A stretch of 29,366 nucleotides of DNA from an uncultured Atopobium sp. (GTDB lineage Bacteria > Actinomycetota > Coriobacteriia > Coriobacteriales > Atopobiaceae): positions 1-29,366 of the forward strand of contig CALBBS010000193.1 of assembly GCA_937926845.1 (NCBI GenBank), read 5' to 3'. Positions 14,330-23,583 of the stretch are shown in pieces; position 1 is the first letter of the stretch; each line of letters begins with the position of its first letter. Under the pieces are notes generated by a model that had not been told where the DNA came from, searched no databases, and saw nothing but the letters and a program-made list of their open reading frames with translations. Both the position numbers and the translations under genes were made by a program.

Positions 14330-14855
14330 TCAACAAGAAATACCTGCGCGCGGTGGCAATGAAAATGCAAAAGATTTAATGAGTTCTCTGCTTGGAACCT
14401 TCAGAGATTCTAAAAGTATGTCAAAAAATCGTCGCGCCTATCTAGCATGGATTGAGGCAAACGGTGAGAGAGAAGTAGAACACACAACCGGCGTATTTGT
14501 CAGAGAAGTAGCTGGTAGAGAGTTCCCTGTACTTACTGTCTATGTAGATAATCGTATGTGCATGATTGATTTTCTTGCACAAAGAGAAATTTATAGAGCC
14601 AGGCTCTCAGAGCAAGGCCTGGAGTTCTCAGACCTTGAATTTAAGCTGGACAAATACAATAGACATGCTGGTAAAGAAGATGACTCATCAGAAAAGCAAG
14701 CACAGGGCCAAAAAGAAGAGAAAAAAGATCTTCCAGAACTCACACCAGAAGAGAAATTACAAATTTCTGAGTTAGTTTCTGGACTTTCTGAGCCACTTAA
14801 GTCAACGGCTTATAAAGCGATTGAAGCAAGTTTTAGACAAAAAAAGAGTCTTTAG
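14322..14855 (+). CDS. dciA: DUF721/DciA-family protein (probable replicative helicase loader/partner)
   Basis: A 177-residue protein with a DUF721 domain at about residues 15-115 (MSSLLGTFRDSKSMSKNRRAYLAWIE ... VLTVYVDNRMCMIDFLAQREIYRARL). DciA, the studied member, assists the replicative helicase in bacteria lacking DnaC/DnaI, and actinobacteria carry this gene between recF and gyrB. After a charged, low-complexity linker (125-150) a predicted helical tail follows (TPEEKLQISELVSGLSE). The ATG at 14322 overlaps recF. The 160-base gap after it shows no clear terminator, and CTAATCTGTC-like sequence is repeated just after the stop. The function in this organism is inferred from family and location. 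Confidence 0.8.
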   Translation: MNNQQEIPARGGNENAKDLMSSLLGTFRDSKSMSKNRRAYLAWIEANGEREVEHTTGVFVREVAGREFPVLTVYVDNRMCMIDFLAQREIYRARLSEQGLEFSDLEFKLDKYNRHAGKEDDSSEKQAQGQKEEKKDLPELTPEEKLQISELVSGLSEPLKSTAYKAIEASFRQKKSL

Positions 14856-15015
14856 TCTAATCTGTCACTAATCTGTCCTTAAATCTCTTTACAGAGCCTC
14901 TCAGATACCAAATATTACTATTTAAACAATGAAATTTCTCTGTGCCGAGTTGATTTTAGGGATTTCATAGTAAAATACCTATATCATTCCGCTCACAATT
15001 GAAGAGAGGACTTTC

Positions 15016-16959
15016 GTGGCAAAAGAAAATAAGTATGACGGTACAGAGATTAAGATCCTTGAAGGCCTTGAGGCTGTTCGTAAGCGTCCAGGTATGTATA
15101 TTGGTACAACTTCAGCTTCTGGTCTGCATCACCTTGTTTGGGAGATTGTAGATAACTCAGTCGATGAGGCAATGGCTGGTTATTGCTCCAAAATTAAGGT
15201 AACCGTTCATCCAGATAACTCTATTTCTGTTGAAGATAATGGTCGTGGTATTCCTGTAGACCTTCATCCCCAGAAAAAGATTCCAACTCTTGAGGTTGTT
15301 CTTACTATCCTTCATGCAGGTGGTAAGTTTGATAACAACGCTTATAAAGTCTCCGGTGGTCTTCACGGCGTTGGCGTTTCTGTTGTAAATGCTCTTTCAA
15401 AGAAACTTGTTGCGCAGGTTAAGCGTGATAGCAAAATCTACGAAATGGTCTTTGAGCGCGGTAAAACCGTTCAGAAGATGAAGGAAATTGGTACTTCAAA
15501 ATCTAACGGTACTACCATTACTTTCTGGCCAGATGACATGATCTTTGAGACCACTACGTATAACTTTGACACACTTCGTGACCGTCTTCAGGAAACTGCA
15601 TTCCTCAACAAAAATCTTAAAATTACCCTTATTGATGAGCGTGAGCTTACTCCTCGTCAGGTTGATTTCCAGTATGCGGGCGGCATCATCGATTTTGTTA
15701 AGTACCTTAATGACGAGAAAACCGTTTTACCAGGACTTTCTCGCCCTATCTATATTGAAGGCAAGTCAGACCCTGACGCTCCCATGTCTCAGATGGGTGA
15801 GGTAGAGGTTGCTATTCAGTGGAATACTGAGTTCAGCGATAGAACTCTTTCTTTTGCAAACGACATTTTCACTGAGGAAGGCGGAATGCACCTCGAGGGC
15901 TTCCGTACCGCTCTTACTAAGGTGATAAATGATTACGGCACTAGGCAGGGACTTCTTAAAGAGAAAGACCCTAAACTTGAGGGCGGCGATATTCGTGAGG
16001 GCTTAACTGCTGTTATTTCAGTCAAGCTGCCGGATCCTCAGTTTGAAGGACAGACAAAGGCAAAGCTTGGTAGTTCTTACATGAGAACTCTTACCAACAA
16101 GATTGTTACTCAGGGCCTCTCAGAGTACCTTGAGGAGCATCCTAACCAGGCAAAAGAGATTCTCAAGAAAGCATCTCAGGCTGCAAAAGGCCGTCTTGCT
16201 GCGCGTAAAGCTCGTGAAGCAACACGCCGTAAGGGACTTCTTGAGTCCGCTGCTCTTCCTGGAAAGCTTGCAGACTGCTCCGTTCGTGATGCAGAGATGA
16301 CAGAGCTCTTCATCGTCGAGGGTGACTCCGCAGGTGGTTCTGCAAAGATGGCACGCGACCGTTCTATCCAGGCAGTTCTTCCACTTCGCGGAAAAATTCT
16401 GAACGTTGAGCGCGTACAGGCTCACCGTGCACTTTCTTCTGACACTATTACTTCGCTGATTACCGCTATTGGTACTGGTGTTGGAGATGAATTTAATATT
16501 GAGAAAGCTCGTTATCACAAGATTGTTATCATGACCGATGCTGATGTTGACGGCTCTCACATTAGAATTCTTCTGCTTACCTTCTTCTATCGTTATATGA
16601 AGCCAATGATTGACGCAGGTTATATCTACGTTGCTCAGCCTCCTCTGTATCAGATTAAGCCAAAGGGTAAAAAGAACGGTAAATACATCTATACCGATGA
16701 AGAACTTGCTCTAGAGACAAAGAAATTTGAGGACAACACCAAGTTCACCATTCAGCGTTATAAGGGTCTTGGTGAGATGGACCCAGAGCAGCTTTGGGCA
16801 ACCACTATGGAGCCAAAGAACCGTATTCTTCTCAAAGTAACCATCGATGATGCTCTTGCAGCTGATCGTGCAGTTTCTGACCTTATGGGCAACCAGGTTG
16901 AGAAGCGTAAAGACTTCATCCAAACACATGCAAAAGACGTCCGCTTCCTGGACATTTAA
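15016..16959 (+). CDS. gyrB: DNA gyrase subunit B
   Basis: A 647-residue type II topoisomerase ATPase subunit, which introduces negative supercoils with GyrA. The GHKL ATPase shows EIVDNSVDEAMAG, VEDNGRGIPV and GGLHGVGVSVVNAL. The TOPRIM domain has EGDSAGGSAKMARDR and the acidic DADVDGSHIR metal site, and the C-terminus has QRYKGLGEM. Length is that of Gram-positive enzymes without the enterobacterial insert. The start is GTG at 15016 after GAGAGGA. A possible promoter, TTGATT (14950), 15 bases, TAAAAT (14971), lies in the gap, but its spacing is short. gyrA follows after 44 bases. Confidence 0.97.
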   Translation: MAKENKYDGTEIKILEGLEAVRKRPGMYIGTTSASGLHHLVWEIVDNSVDEAMAGYCSKIKVTVHPDNSISVEDNGRGIPVDLHPQKKIPTLEVVLTILHAGGKFDNNAYKVSGGLHGVGVSVVNALSKKLVAQVKRDSKIYEMVFERGKTVQKMKEIGTSKSNGTTITFWPDDMIFETTTYNFDTLRDRLQETAFLNKNLKITLIDERELTPRQVDFQYAGGIIDFVKYLNDEKTVLPGLSRPIYIEGKSDPDAPMSQMGEVEVAIQWNTEFSDRTLSFANDIFTEEGGMHLEGFRTALTKVINDYGTRQGLLKEKDPKLEGGDIREGLTAVISVKLPDPQFEGQTKAKLGSSYMRTLTNKIVTQGLSEYLEEHPNQAKEILKKASQAAKGRLAARKAREATRRKGLLESAALPGKLADCSVRDAEMTELFIVEGDSAGGSAKMARDRSIQAVLPLRGKILNVERVQAHRALSSDTITSLITAIGTGVGDEFNIEKARYHKIVIMTDADVDGSHIRILLLTFFYRYMKPMIDAGYIYVAQPPLYQIKPKGKKNGKYIYTDEELALETKKFEDNTKFTIQRYKGLGEMDPEQLWATTMEPKNRILLKVTIDDALAADRAVSDLMGNQVEKRKDFIQTHAKDVRFLDI

Positions 16960-17003
16960 TGGTTTCTCGCTAAATCATTAGACAGAAAATGAAAGGGTAA
17001 CTT

Positions 17004-19784
17004 GTGGCAGACGATAAAAATATGAACGATGATCTTTTTGGTGCAGACGAGGATCAAGACTTTGATGCACAAAACGATATGGATGAAGAATACGAAGATG
17101 ACGAGGTAGAAGAAGACTCTGACGAGTTTGACCCAGAGACTGGAGTCAATCTGGTAACCGGAGAGACCTCGCACATAATCTCTGATGAGGCTGGCACACG
17201 CCTTGATCTCTCAGACATTCACGGTGGTACCCTTAAGCCAACCGATTTGTCCTCAGAGATGAAGACTTCCTTCCTCGAGTATTCCATGTCCGTTATTGTT
17301 GCTCGTGCACTTCCAGATGTTCGAGACGGCCTTAAGCCTGTTCACCGCCGTATTCTGTACGCAATGAGCGAGGCTGGCATTACGCCAAACCGTCCACATA
17401 AGAAGTCTGCATGGGCAGTCGGTGAAGTCATGGGTAAGTACCACCCACACGGTGACTCCGCTATTTATGACTCCATGGTCCGTATGTCCCAGGATTTCTC
17501 GATGAGACTTCCTTTGATTGACGGTCACGGAAACTTTGGTTCTATTGACGGTGATCCACCAGCAGCAATGCGTTATACCGAGGCACGCCTTACCAGAAGT
17601 GCTATGGAGATGCTGGCAGAGCTTAACAAGAACACCGTTGATCTTCAGTCAAACTATGATGAGTCTCTGACAGAGCCAGCTGTTCTTCCTGCTCGTTTCC
17701 CAAATCTTTTGGTTAACGGTTCTTCAGGTATTGCAGTTGGTATGGCTACCAACATTCCTCCTCACAACCTTGGTGAGGTTACTAACGCTGTCTGCATGAT
17801 GATAGAGAACCCTGACGTTACCACTGAGGAGCTCATGACCGTTCTACCTGGTCCTGACTTCCCAACAGGCGGCATCATCATGGGTACTCAGGGCATCAAG
17901 GACGCCTACGAGACTGGACGCGGATCTATCACCGTCCGTGCTAAGGTTCACGTTGAGCAGGTAAAGAGTGGTCGCCAGCGCCTTGTTGTTACCGAGATTC
18001 CTTACCAGGTCAACAAGGGTCTTCTCCAGGAAAAGATTGCTCAGGCAGTCAACGAGAAGAAAATCGAAGGCATTTCTGACATGCGCGACGAGTCCAACCG
18101 TAAGGGTATGCGTATCGTTTTGGACCTTAAGCGTGATGCTGTTCCACAGGTTGTTCTGAATAACCTGTACAAGAAGACTCAGCTTCAGTCCAACTTTGGC
18201 ATCATTGACCTGGCCTTGGTTGACGGTGTTCCTCGTACCCTTTCTCTTCGCGAGATTCTTCGCCACTACATTGATCACCAGATTGATGTTGTACGCCGTC
18301 GTACTGAGTTTGACCTGGACAAGGCACAGAAGCGTGTCCACATTTTGGAAGGCCTTCTGACCGCAGTTGATAACATCGACGAGATTGTCCACATCATTCG
18401 CAGCTCGCAGGATGATGCTGAGGCAAAGAAGCGCATGAACGAGCGTTTTGGCCTGGATGAGATTCAGGGCGAGGCAATCCTTCAGATGCGTCTACGCCGC
18501 CTCACCGGTCTTGCTCGTCAGGATCTTGTTGACGAGATTTCCCAGCTCAGACTTGATATTGCCTACTACGAGGATCTTCTCGCTCACGAGGAAAAGATTC
18601 TGGCTGTTATTGCTGATGAGCTCCGTGAGATTTCCAACCGTTACGCTGACAAGCGTCGTACGCAAATCTCTGACCAGGACATTCAGAACTTGGACGTCGA
18701 GGACCTTATCGCTGAAGAGGATATGGTTGTTACCGTTACTCACGCAGGTTACGTAAAGCGCGTTCCTGTTGAGATTTATCGCTCTCAGAAGCGCGGCGGC
18801 AAGGGTGTTCAGGGCGTCTCTCTCAAAGAGAATGATTTTGTTGAGAATCTCTTTGTTGCTTCTACCCACGATTACGTGCTGTTCTTTACCAACTTTGGTA
18901 AGGTGTACCGCCTCAAGGTCCACGAGCTTCCGGTTGGTAACAGAACTACTAAGGGCAGCGCCATCATCAATGTCATCGAGACACTTGCAGAGGGTGAGAA
19001 GGTCAAGGCAGTTATTACTACCCGCGACTTCCCAGAAGACAACTACCTGATGTTTGCTACTAAGCAGGGAATGGTCAAGAAGACTGCAATGTCTGAGTAC
19101 GACCGTACCCGTAAGGACGGCCTCATTGCAATCAACCTTAAGGATGGCGACGAGCTTGTTAATGTTCGCCGTGTCCACCCAGGTGACAAGGTTGTTTTGT
19201 GCTCCTCCGACGGCAAAGCAATCCTGTTTGACGAGGCAGAGGCAAGAAGCATGGGACGCGGTACCTCTGGCGTTCGTGGTATCACGCTCAAGGGCGATGC
19301 AACTATGCTTGGCATGGAAATTACCAACGGCAACGGTGACCTTTTCGTTATTACCGAGAAGGGCTATGGAAAGCGTACGGCAATTTCTGAGTATCCAGTT
19401 CACAAGCGTGGTGGACAGGGCGTCTTTACCATCACAATGACGGAGAAGAAGGGTAACCTGGTTGCCTGCCGCGTTGTTGGTCCTCAGCACGAGATTATGA
19501 TCATGTCCGAGGAGGGCGTTGTAATCCGCGTCAAGGCTGGCGATATCTCCAAGCTTGGCCGCTCTACTCAGGGCGTCAAGGTTATGAACCTCTCTGGTAC
19601 TGACGTTGTTTCTGCAGTTGCTCGTATGGTTGCCAACAAGAAGAAGGCTCCTAAGCACGCAGAAAACCAAGGTATGCTTGATCTGATGGCAGCAGGTGCT
19701 CGCGATGCTGATGAGGCAGAGTCTGTTGACCTCGGAGATGAAGAGGAAGTACTAGACGATTCACTGCTGGATGATGACGAATAA
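17004..19784 (+). CDS. gyrA: DNA gyrase subunit A with long acidic N-terminal extension
   Basis: A 926-residue breakage-reunion subunit. The catalytic tyrosine is Y191 in AAMRYTEARL. The quinolone-determining segment HPHGDSAIYD has S152 and D156, the susceptible-type residues matching S83 and D87 of E. coli. The C-terminal beta-pinwheel carries a GyrA box QKRGGKG and a related HKRGGQG. Compared with E. coli, about 69 extra residues precede the conserved core; residues 9-45 are almost all acidic. The C-terminus is acidic as well (DLGDEEEVLDDSLLDDDE). The start is GTG at 17004 after GAAAGGG. If translation began later, the acidic region would be lost, but no later start with a good ribosome site is obvious. 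It is followed by a strong terminator. Confidence 0.96.
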   Translation: MADDKNMNDDLFGADEDQDFDAQNDMDEEYEDDEVEEDSDEFDPETGVNLVTGETSHIISDEAGTRLDLSDIHGGTLKPTDLSSEMKTSFLEYSMSVIVARALPDVRDGLKPVHRRILYAMSEAGITPNRPHKKSAWAVGEVMGKYHPHGDSAIYDSMVRMSQDFSMRLPLIDGHGNFGSIDGDPPAAMRYTEARLTRSAMEMLAELNKNTVDLQSNYDESLTEPAVLPARFPNLLVNGSSGIAVGMATNIPPHNLGEVTNAVCMMIENPDVTTEELMTVLPGPDFPTGGIIMGTQGIKDAYETGRGSITVRAKVHVEQVKSGRQRLVVTEIPYQVNKGLLQEKIAQAVNEKKIEGISDMRDESNRKGMRIVLDLKRDAVPQVVLNNLYKKTQLQSNFGIIDLALVDGVPRTLSLREILRHYIDHQIDVVRRRTEFDLDKAQKRVHILEGLLTAVDNIDEIVHIIRSSQDDAEAKKRMNERFGLDEIQGEAILQMRLRRLTGLARQDLVDEISQLRLDIAYYEDLLAHEEKILAVIADELREISNRYADKRRTQISDQDIQNLDVEDLIAEEDMVVTVTHAGYVKRVPVEIYRSQKRGGKGVQGVSLKENDFVENLFVASTHDYVLFFTNFGKVYRLKVHELPVGNRTTKGSAIINVIETLAEGEKVKAVITTRDFPEDNYLMFATKQGMVKKTAMSEYDRTRKDGLIAINLKDGDELVNVRRVHPGDKVVLCSSDGKAILFDEAEARSMGRGTSGVRGITLKGDATMLGMEITNGNGDLFVITEKGYGKRTAISEYPVHKRGGQGVFTITMTEKKGNLVACRVVGPQHEIMIMSEEGVVIRVKAGDISKLGRSTQGVKVMNLSGTDVVSAVARMVANKKKAPKHAENQGMLDLMAAGARDADEAESVDLGDEEEVLDDSLLDDDE

Positions 19785-19807
19785 GCATTTCAGCTATACG
19801 TAATTTG

Positions 19808-19842
19808 AAGAGCTCAGGAGGTAATTCTCCTGAGCTCTTTTC
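19808..19842 (+). terminator. Terminator of the dnaA-gyrA cluster
   Basis: AAGAGCTCAGGAG (19808-19820) pairs perfectly with CTCCTGAGCTCTT (19827-19839) around GTAATT, with a short T run. It lies 23 bases after the gyrA stop. Confidence 0.9.
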
Positions 19843-19986
19843 ATTTACCGAGAAAAACAACACGCTAACGGTAATGTTTTTTATATAAAAGATGAGTCAG
19901 TTGTCCTTTTTCCCTAGGCTAAAGTTGGGAACGACTAGCGTCTATTTGCACGTCATAGTCATTTTAGAATCTACGGAGAGAGAACA

Positions 19987-21816
19987 ATGGCCAGACTTCA
20001 CGTTATGGAGCTTAGCCACGCACAGACCGTAATGGACGATTTGCGAGATGCTCTTGAGCGTCGCCTCTCGGTGAGTTCAATTGTGCCTTGCCCTGTCGAA
20101 TTTACGGCTGCGTTGGTAAGGCTTTGTGCAACACAAAGCTGCGGAAAATGTACCCCTTGTAGAATCGGCCTTAGTGCCCTGAGCAACCTGCTTGAAGATG
20201 TACTTGAAAATAGAGCAACCGAGTACACCCTTGATTTGCTCGAAAGAACAGCTAAAACCACCTATCTTTCAAGCGATTGCGCCATTGGATATGAAGCAGG
20301 AGAGATGGTGCTTACTGCACTTTCTGGCTTCAGAGATGACTTTGAACAGCACGTCAAAACGCATTCATGCGGTTATGACGTGCAAGGAGAAGTTCCCTGT
20401 GTACGTGGATGTCCTGTACACGTAGATATTCCCGCATACATTTCCCTGGTGGAAGAGGGCCGCTACACTGACGCTATTAAAGTCATCAGGAAAGACAATC
20501 CGTTGCCGCTGGTCTGTGGTCTTGTTTGCGAGCATCCTTGTGAGATGCACTGTCGTCGCGCCATGGTGGACAACCCCCTTAATATCCTGGCACTTAAACG
20601 CTTTGCAGCCGAGCATATGGAAGAAACGTATGCCCCTGAGTGTTCACCTGCAACTGGTAAGAAGGTTGCCGTAATTGGCGGCGGACCAGCAGGTCTTTCC
20701 TGTGCCTATTACCTGGCAACCATGGGACACAGTGTAAAGATTTTTGAGGCGAGAAAACACTTGGGCGGCATGCTTCGCTACGGGATTCCAAACTACCGCC
20801 TGCCTCGTGAGCGTCTTCAGTCAGAGATTGACTGGCTTATTTCTGCAGGTATTGAAGTTGAACTTGAGCATCCAGTCTTGGGAGAAGAACTCCAAGAACT
20901 TAGAAAAACATACGATTCCGTTTTTGTAGGTATTGGAGCACATACCGATAAAAAACTTGGCCTTGAGGGAGAAGACCTTAACGGCGTTGAATCTGCAGTT
21001 AAGCTACTGCGAGCAGTAGGGGATTACGACATTCCAGATCTTTCTGGTCAAGAGATTATTGTTATCGGCGGCGGAAATGTTGCCATGGACGTTGCCCGTA
21101 CCAGCATCAGGCTAGGAGCCAAGAAAGTTTCTATTGTCTATCGCAGGCGCATTGCAGACATGACCGCACAAGATGCAGAAATTGCCGGAGCGCAGGCAGA
21201 GGGTTGCGAGATTCTAGAACTAACCTCTCCACTTTCTATTGTTTCAGATGGAGCTGGAAACGTGAGCGGTCTACTCGTCCAACCGCAGATTATTGGCGCT
21301 CCTAAGTGGGGACGTCCTGCTCCTCGTGCCTCGCAGGAAGAAACCAGAGTTGTTCCCTGCAATAAGGTGTATGTGGCTATTGGACAAGACATTGAGTATC
21401 AGAGCTTTGAGGCAATAGGCATTCCGGTACAGAAAAACAGAATTGTCACGGCTTCAGATGGCTCTATTAAGGGCTTCCCGGGCGTGTTTTCGGGTGGAGA
21501 TTGCAAGTCTGGACCCTCAACGGTCATTAAAGCCATTGAGGCAGGCAAAGTTGCCGCTGCAAATATTGACCGTTCACTTGGGTGTGATCACAAAGTCACC
21601 CTTAATGTGGAGCTTCCATCGCTGAAGATTAAGGGGCTCAGGCAGTGCGGTCGCTGTGAGATGAAAGAAAGAGAATCTTCCGAGCGCGTGCATGATTGGA
21701 ACTTGGTTGAGATTGGTCTGACCGAAGAAGAGGCTCACCAAGAAGCATCTCGTTGTTTGCGTTGTGACCACTTTGGCTATGGTGCCTTCAGAGGGGGAAG
21801 GAATCACCAATGGTAA
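19987..21816 (+). CDS. NuoF-type 4Fe-4S domain fused to GltD-type NAD(P)H flavoprotein (hydrogenase partner)
   Basis: A 609-residue cytoplasmic iron-sulfur flavoprotein. Residues 50-125 match the C-terminal Fe-S domain of NuoF/HydB: SCGKCTPCR gives C52, C55 and C58, with C98 in SSDCAIG. The N-terminal FMN- and NADH-binding parts of NuoF are absent. Residues 128-210 are the cysteine-rich domain of GltD/DPYD-like proteins (CVRGCPVHVDIPAYI, then C177, C181, C185, C189). Next come an FAD Rossmann motif GGGPAG (231-236), a pyridine-nucleotide motif GGGNVAMD (361-368) with YRRR after it, and FSGGDCKSGPSTV. The C-terminus adds CGRC and CLRCDHFGYG. It overlaps the hydrogenase gene by seven bases, so it probably exchanges electrons between NAD(P)H and the hydrogenase. 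Cofactor preference and bifurcation are unknown. GGAGAG precedes the ATG. Confidence 0.85.
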   Translation: MARLHVMELSHAQTVMDDLRDALERRLSVSSIVPCPVEFTAALVRLCATQSCGKCTPCRIGLSALSNLLEDVLENRATEYTLDLLERTAKTTYLSSDCAIGYEAGEMVLTALSGFRDDFEQHVKTHSCGYDVQGEVPCVRGCPVHVDIPAYISLVEEGRYTDAIKVIRKDNPLPLVCGLVCEHPCEMHCRRAMVDNPLNILALKRFAAEHMEETYAPECSPATGKKVAVIGGGPAGLSCAYYLATMGHSVKIFEARKHLGGMLRYGIPNYRLPRERLQSEIDWLISAGIEVELEHPVLGEELQELRKTYDSVFVGIGAHTDKKLGLEGEDLNGVESAVKLLRAVGDYDIPDLSGQEIIVIGGGNVAMDVARTSIRLGAKKVSIVYRRRIADMTAQDAEIAGAQAEGCEILELTSPLSIVSDGAGNVSGLLVQPQIIGAPKWGRPAPRASQEETRVVPCNKVYVAIGQDIEYQSFEAIGIPVQKNRIVTASDGSIKGFPGVFSGGDCKSGPSTVIKAIEAGKVAAANIDRSLGCDHKVTLNVELPSLKIKGLRQCGRCEMKERESSERVHDWNLVEIGLTEEEAHQEASRCLRCDHFGYGAFRGGRNHQW

Positions 21817-23537
21817 ACCTCATAATTGATGACTTTGAACTCTCCGTTCCTGAAAACACAACTATTTTGGACGCCGCCCGCTCCGTTGGACTTGCAATCC
21901 CCACCTTATGTTTTCTCAAGGACATCAACGAGGTAGGAGGCTGTCGTGTTTGTGCAGTTGAGGTAGAAGGCGCAGATCATCTTGTGGCATCTTGTACCAC
22001 GGTTGTTGCTGAAGGCATGGTAGTAAAAATAAACAGTGCAAAGGCGCGAGAAGTTCGTAGGACAAACGTGCAACTTCTGCTTTCTCAGCACGATTCTGAG
22101 TGTACCAGTTGCGTGCGTTCACAGAACTGTTCGCTCCAGTCTCTTGCAAATGACCTGGGAATTTATTCAAATCCTTACGAAAAGAAGCTTCCTAACGAGA
22201 AATGGAATACGTCGCTCCCACTTATTCGCGACAACAATAAGTGCATCAAGTGCCTTAGATGTATTCAGGTGTGTGAGAAGGTCCAGACGCTTGGTGTATG
22301 GGATATCTCTAACAGGACCATTCACGCATCTATTAATGTTCGAGGTAAAAAGACTATCCAAAAGTCCGGCTGTGTTATCTGCGGTCAGTGCGTAGTTAAC
22401 TGCCCAACAGGCGCACTGAGAGAACGCGACGATACCGAGCGTGTACTTAAGGCGATTGATGACCCGCAGAAGATTACGCTCATTCAAATTGCTCCTTCTG
22501 TGCGAACTTCATGGGGAGAAGAACTTGGATTGCCTCGAGAAGAAGCAACGGTAGAGCGCCTAGCGGCATGCCTAAGAAAGATTGGCTTTGATTACATTTT
22601 TGATACTGATTTTGCGGCGGACCTTACCATCATGGAAGAAGCAACTGAGCTTATCCATATGCTTTCCGATGGTAAGGAGCATAAGTTTCCGCTCTTTACC
22701 TCATGCTGCCCTGGTTGGGTACGGTTTGTGAAAGCTCGCTATCCAGAGTTTTTACCACAGCTTTCTTCCGCTAAGTCTCCTCAGCAAATGTTTGGGGCTA
22801 TTGCAAAGAGTTACTACGCAGAAGCCCTAGCAGTTGACTCAAAAGATATCTACTCGGTTTCTGCCATGCCCTGCATTGCAAAGAAAGAAGAAGCCGCGTA
22901 TCCGTCAATGAACAGCGCAAATGGGCAGGACCAAGACGTTGATACCGTTCTTACGGTCAGAGAGCTCTGTCGCATGATCAAAGCTGCTCACATTGATGTG
23001 GCACAAATCGCGGAAGAACCGCTGGACACGCCTCTGGGCTTTGGATCTGGTGCAGGCACCATCTTTGGCACTACAGGTGGCGTTATGGAGGCGGCGCTCC
23101 GAAGTGCCTACAACTTTGTTACTGGAGAAAATCCCAGCGTAGATACGTTTGAAACCATTCGTGGCGAGAAGGGCTGGCGAGAAGCAGCCTTTGACCTACC
23201 TGGTAAAAAGCTCAACATAGCTATTGCTCACGGACTTAAAAACGCTTCTGAGCTGCTGGAGGCAATTTCAGCGGGAACTGCATCATACGATTTTGTTGAA
23301 GTGATGGCTTGTCCTGGTGGATGTGTTGGCGGCGGTGGACAGCCAATTCACGATGGATGTAATAGTGCTCCAGACAGAATGGAGGTTTTGCGCACATTAG
23401 ACAAAGACGCCCAAGTCAGATTCTGCCACGAGAACCCTATGATTATTGCCTGTTATGACAACTATCTTGGAGAACGTGGGTCCAAGCGCGCACATGAGTT
23501 GCTCCACACCGACCACACAGCCTGGAGTTTGGTGTAG
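21810..23537 (+). CDS. hydA: [FeFe]-hydrogenase, large CpI-like form
   Basis: A 575-residue enzyme with every expected cluster site. The 2Fe-2S domain has C34, C45, C48 and C62. The His-ligated 4Fe-4S site is H94, C98, C101, C107. The two ferredoxin-type clusters use C145/148/151/155 and C188/191/194/198. The H-cluster motifs are TSCCPGWV (L1, C299 and C300), MPCIAKKE (L2, C355) and EVMACPGGCVGGGGQP (L3, C501 and C505). The small-subunit-like tail (YLGERGSKRAHELLHT) closes it. Numbering is almost that of Clostridium pasteurianum CpI, so it should be catalytically competent for H2 evolution or uptake. Maturation genes hydE, hydF and hydG are not in the window. It is translationally coupled to the NuoF/GltD-type fusion, which suggests an NAD(P)-linked soluble hydrogenase. 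No NuoE-like subunit gene is adjacent. Confidence 0.94.
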   Translation: MVNLIIDDFELSVPENTTILDAARSVGLAIPTLCFLKDINEVGGCRVCAVEVEGADHLVASCTTVVAEGMVVKINSAKAREVRRTNVQLLLSQHDSECTSCVRSQNCSLQSLANDLGIYSNPYEKKLPNEKWNTSLPLIRDNNKCIKCLRCIQVCEKVQTLGVWDISNRTIHASINVRGKKTIQKSGCVICGQCVVNCPTGALRERDDTERVLKAIDDPQKITLIQIAPSVRTSWGEELGLPREEATVERLAACLRKIGFDYIFDTDFAADLTIMEEATELIHMLSDGKEHKFPLFTSCCPGWVRFVKARYPEFLPQLSSAKSPQQMFGAIAKSYYAEALAVDSKDIYSVSAMPCIAKKEEAAYPSMNSANGQDQDVDTVLTVRELCRMIKAAHIDVAQIAEEPLDTPLGFGSGAGTIFGTTGGVMEAALRSAYNFVTGENPSVDTFETIRGEKGWREAAFDLPGKKLNIAIAHGLKNASELLEAISAGTASYDFVEVMACPGGCVGGGGQPIHDGCNSAPDRMEVLRTLDKDAQVRFCHENPMIIACYDNYLGERGSKRAHELLHTDHTAWSLV

Positions 23538-23583
23538 GGAAGAAAATGTACCAATGGCACTAAAATCCGCCCTAGAGCAGGAC

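Noticed and set aside
14850..14935. Terminator after the DUF721 gene
   Set aside because: AAAGAG and CTCTTT are about 40 bases apart with no U tract after them; the gap shows only a short imperfect direct repeat.
17450..17475. Quinolone-resistance substitution in GyrA
   Set aside because: S152 and D156, the equivalents of E. coli S83 and D87, are unchanged.
19987..20400. Fusion protein as a full HydB/NuoF subunit
   Set aside because: Only the C-terminal Fe-S domain is present; no FMN-binding glycine-rich motif or NADH site precedes it.
21810..23537. NuoG-like subunit instead of hydrogenase
   Set aside because: All three H-cluster motifs and the hydrogenase C-terminus are intact.
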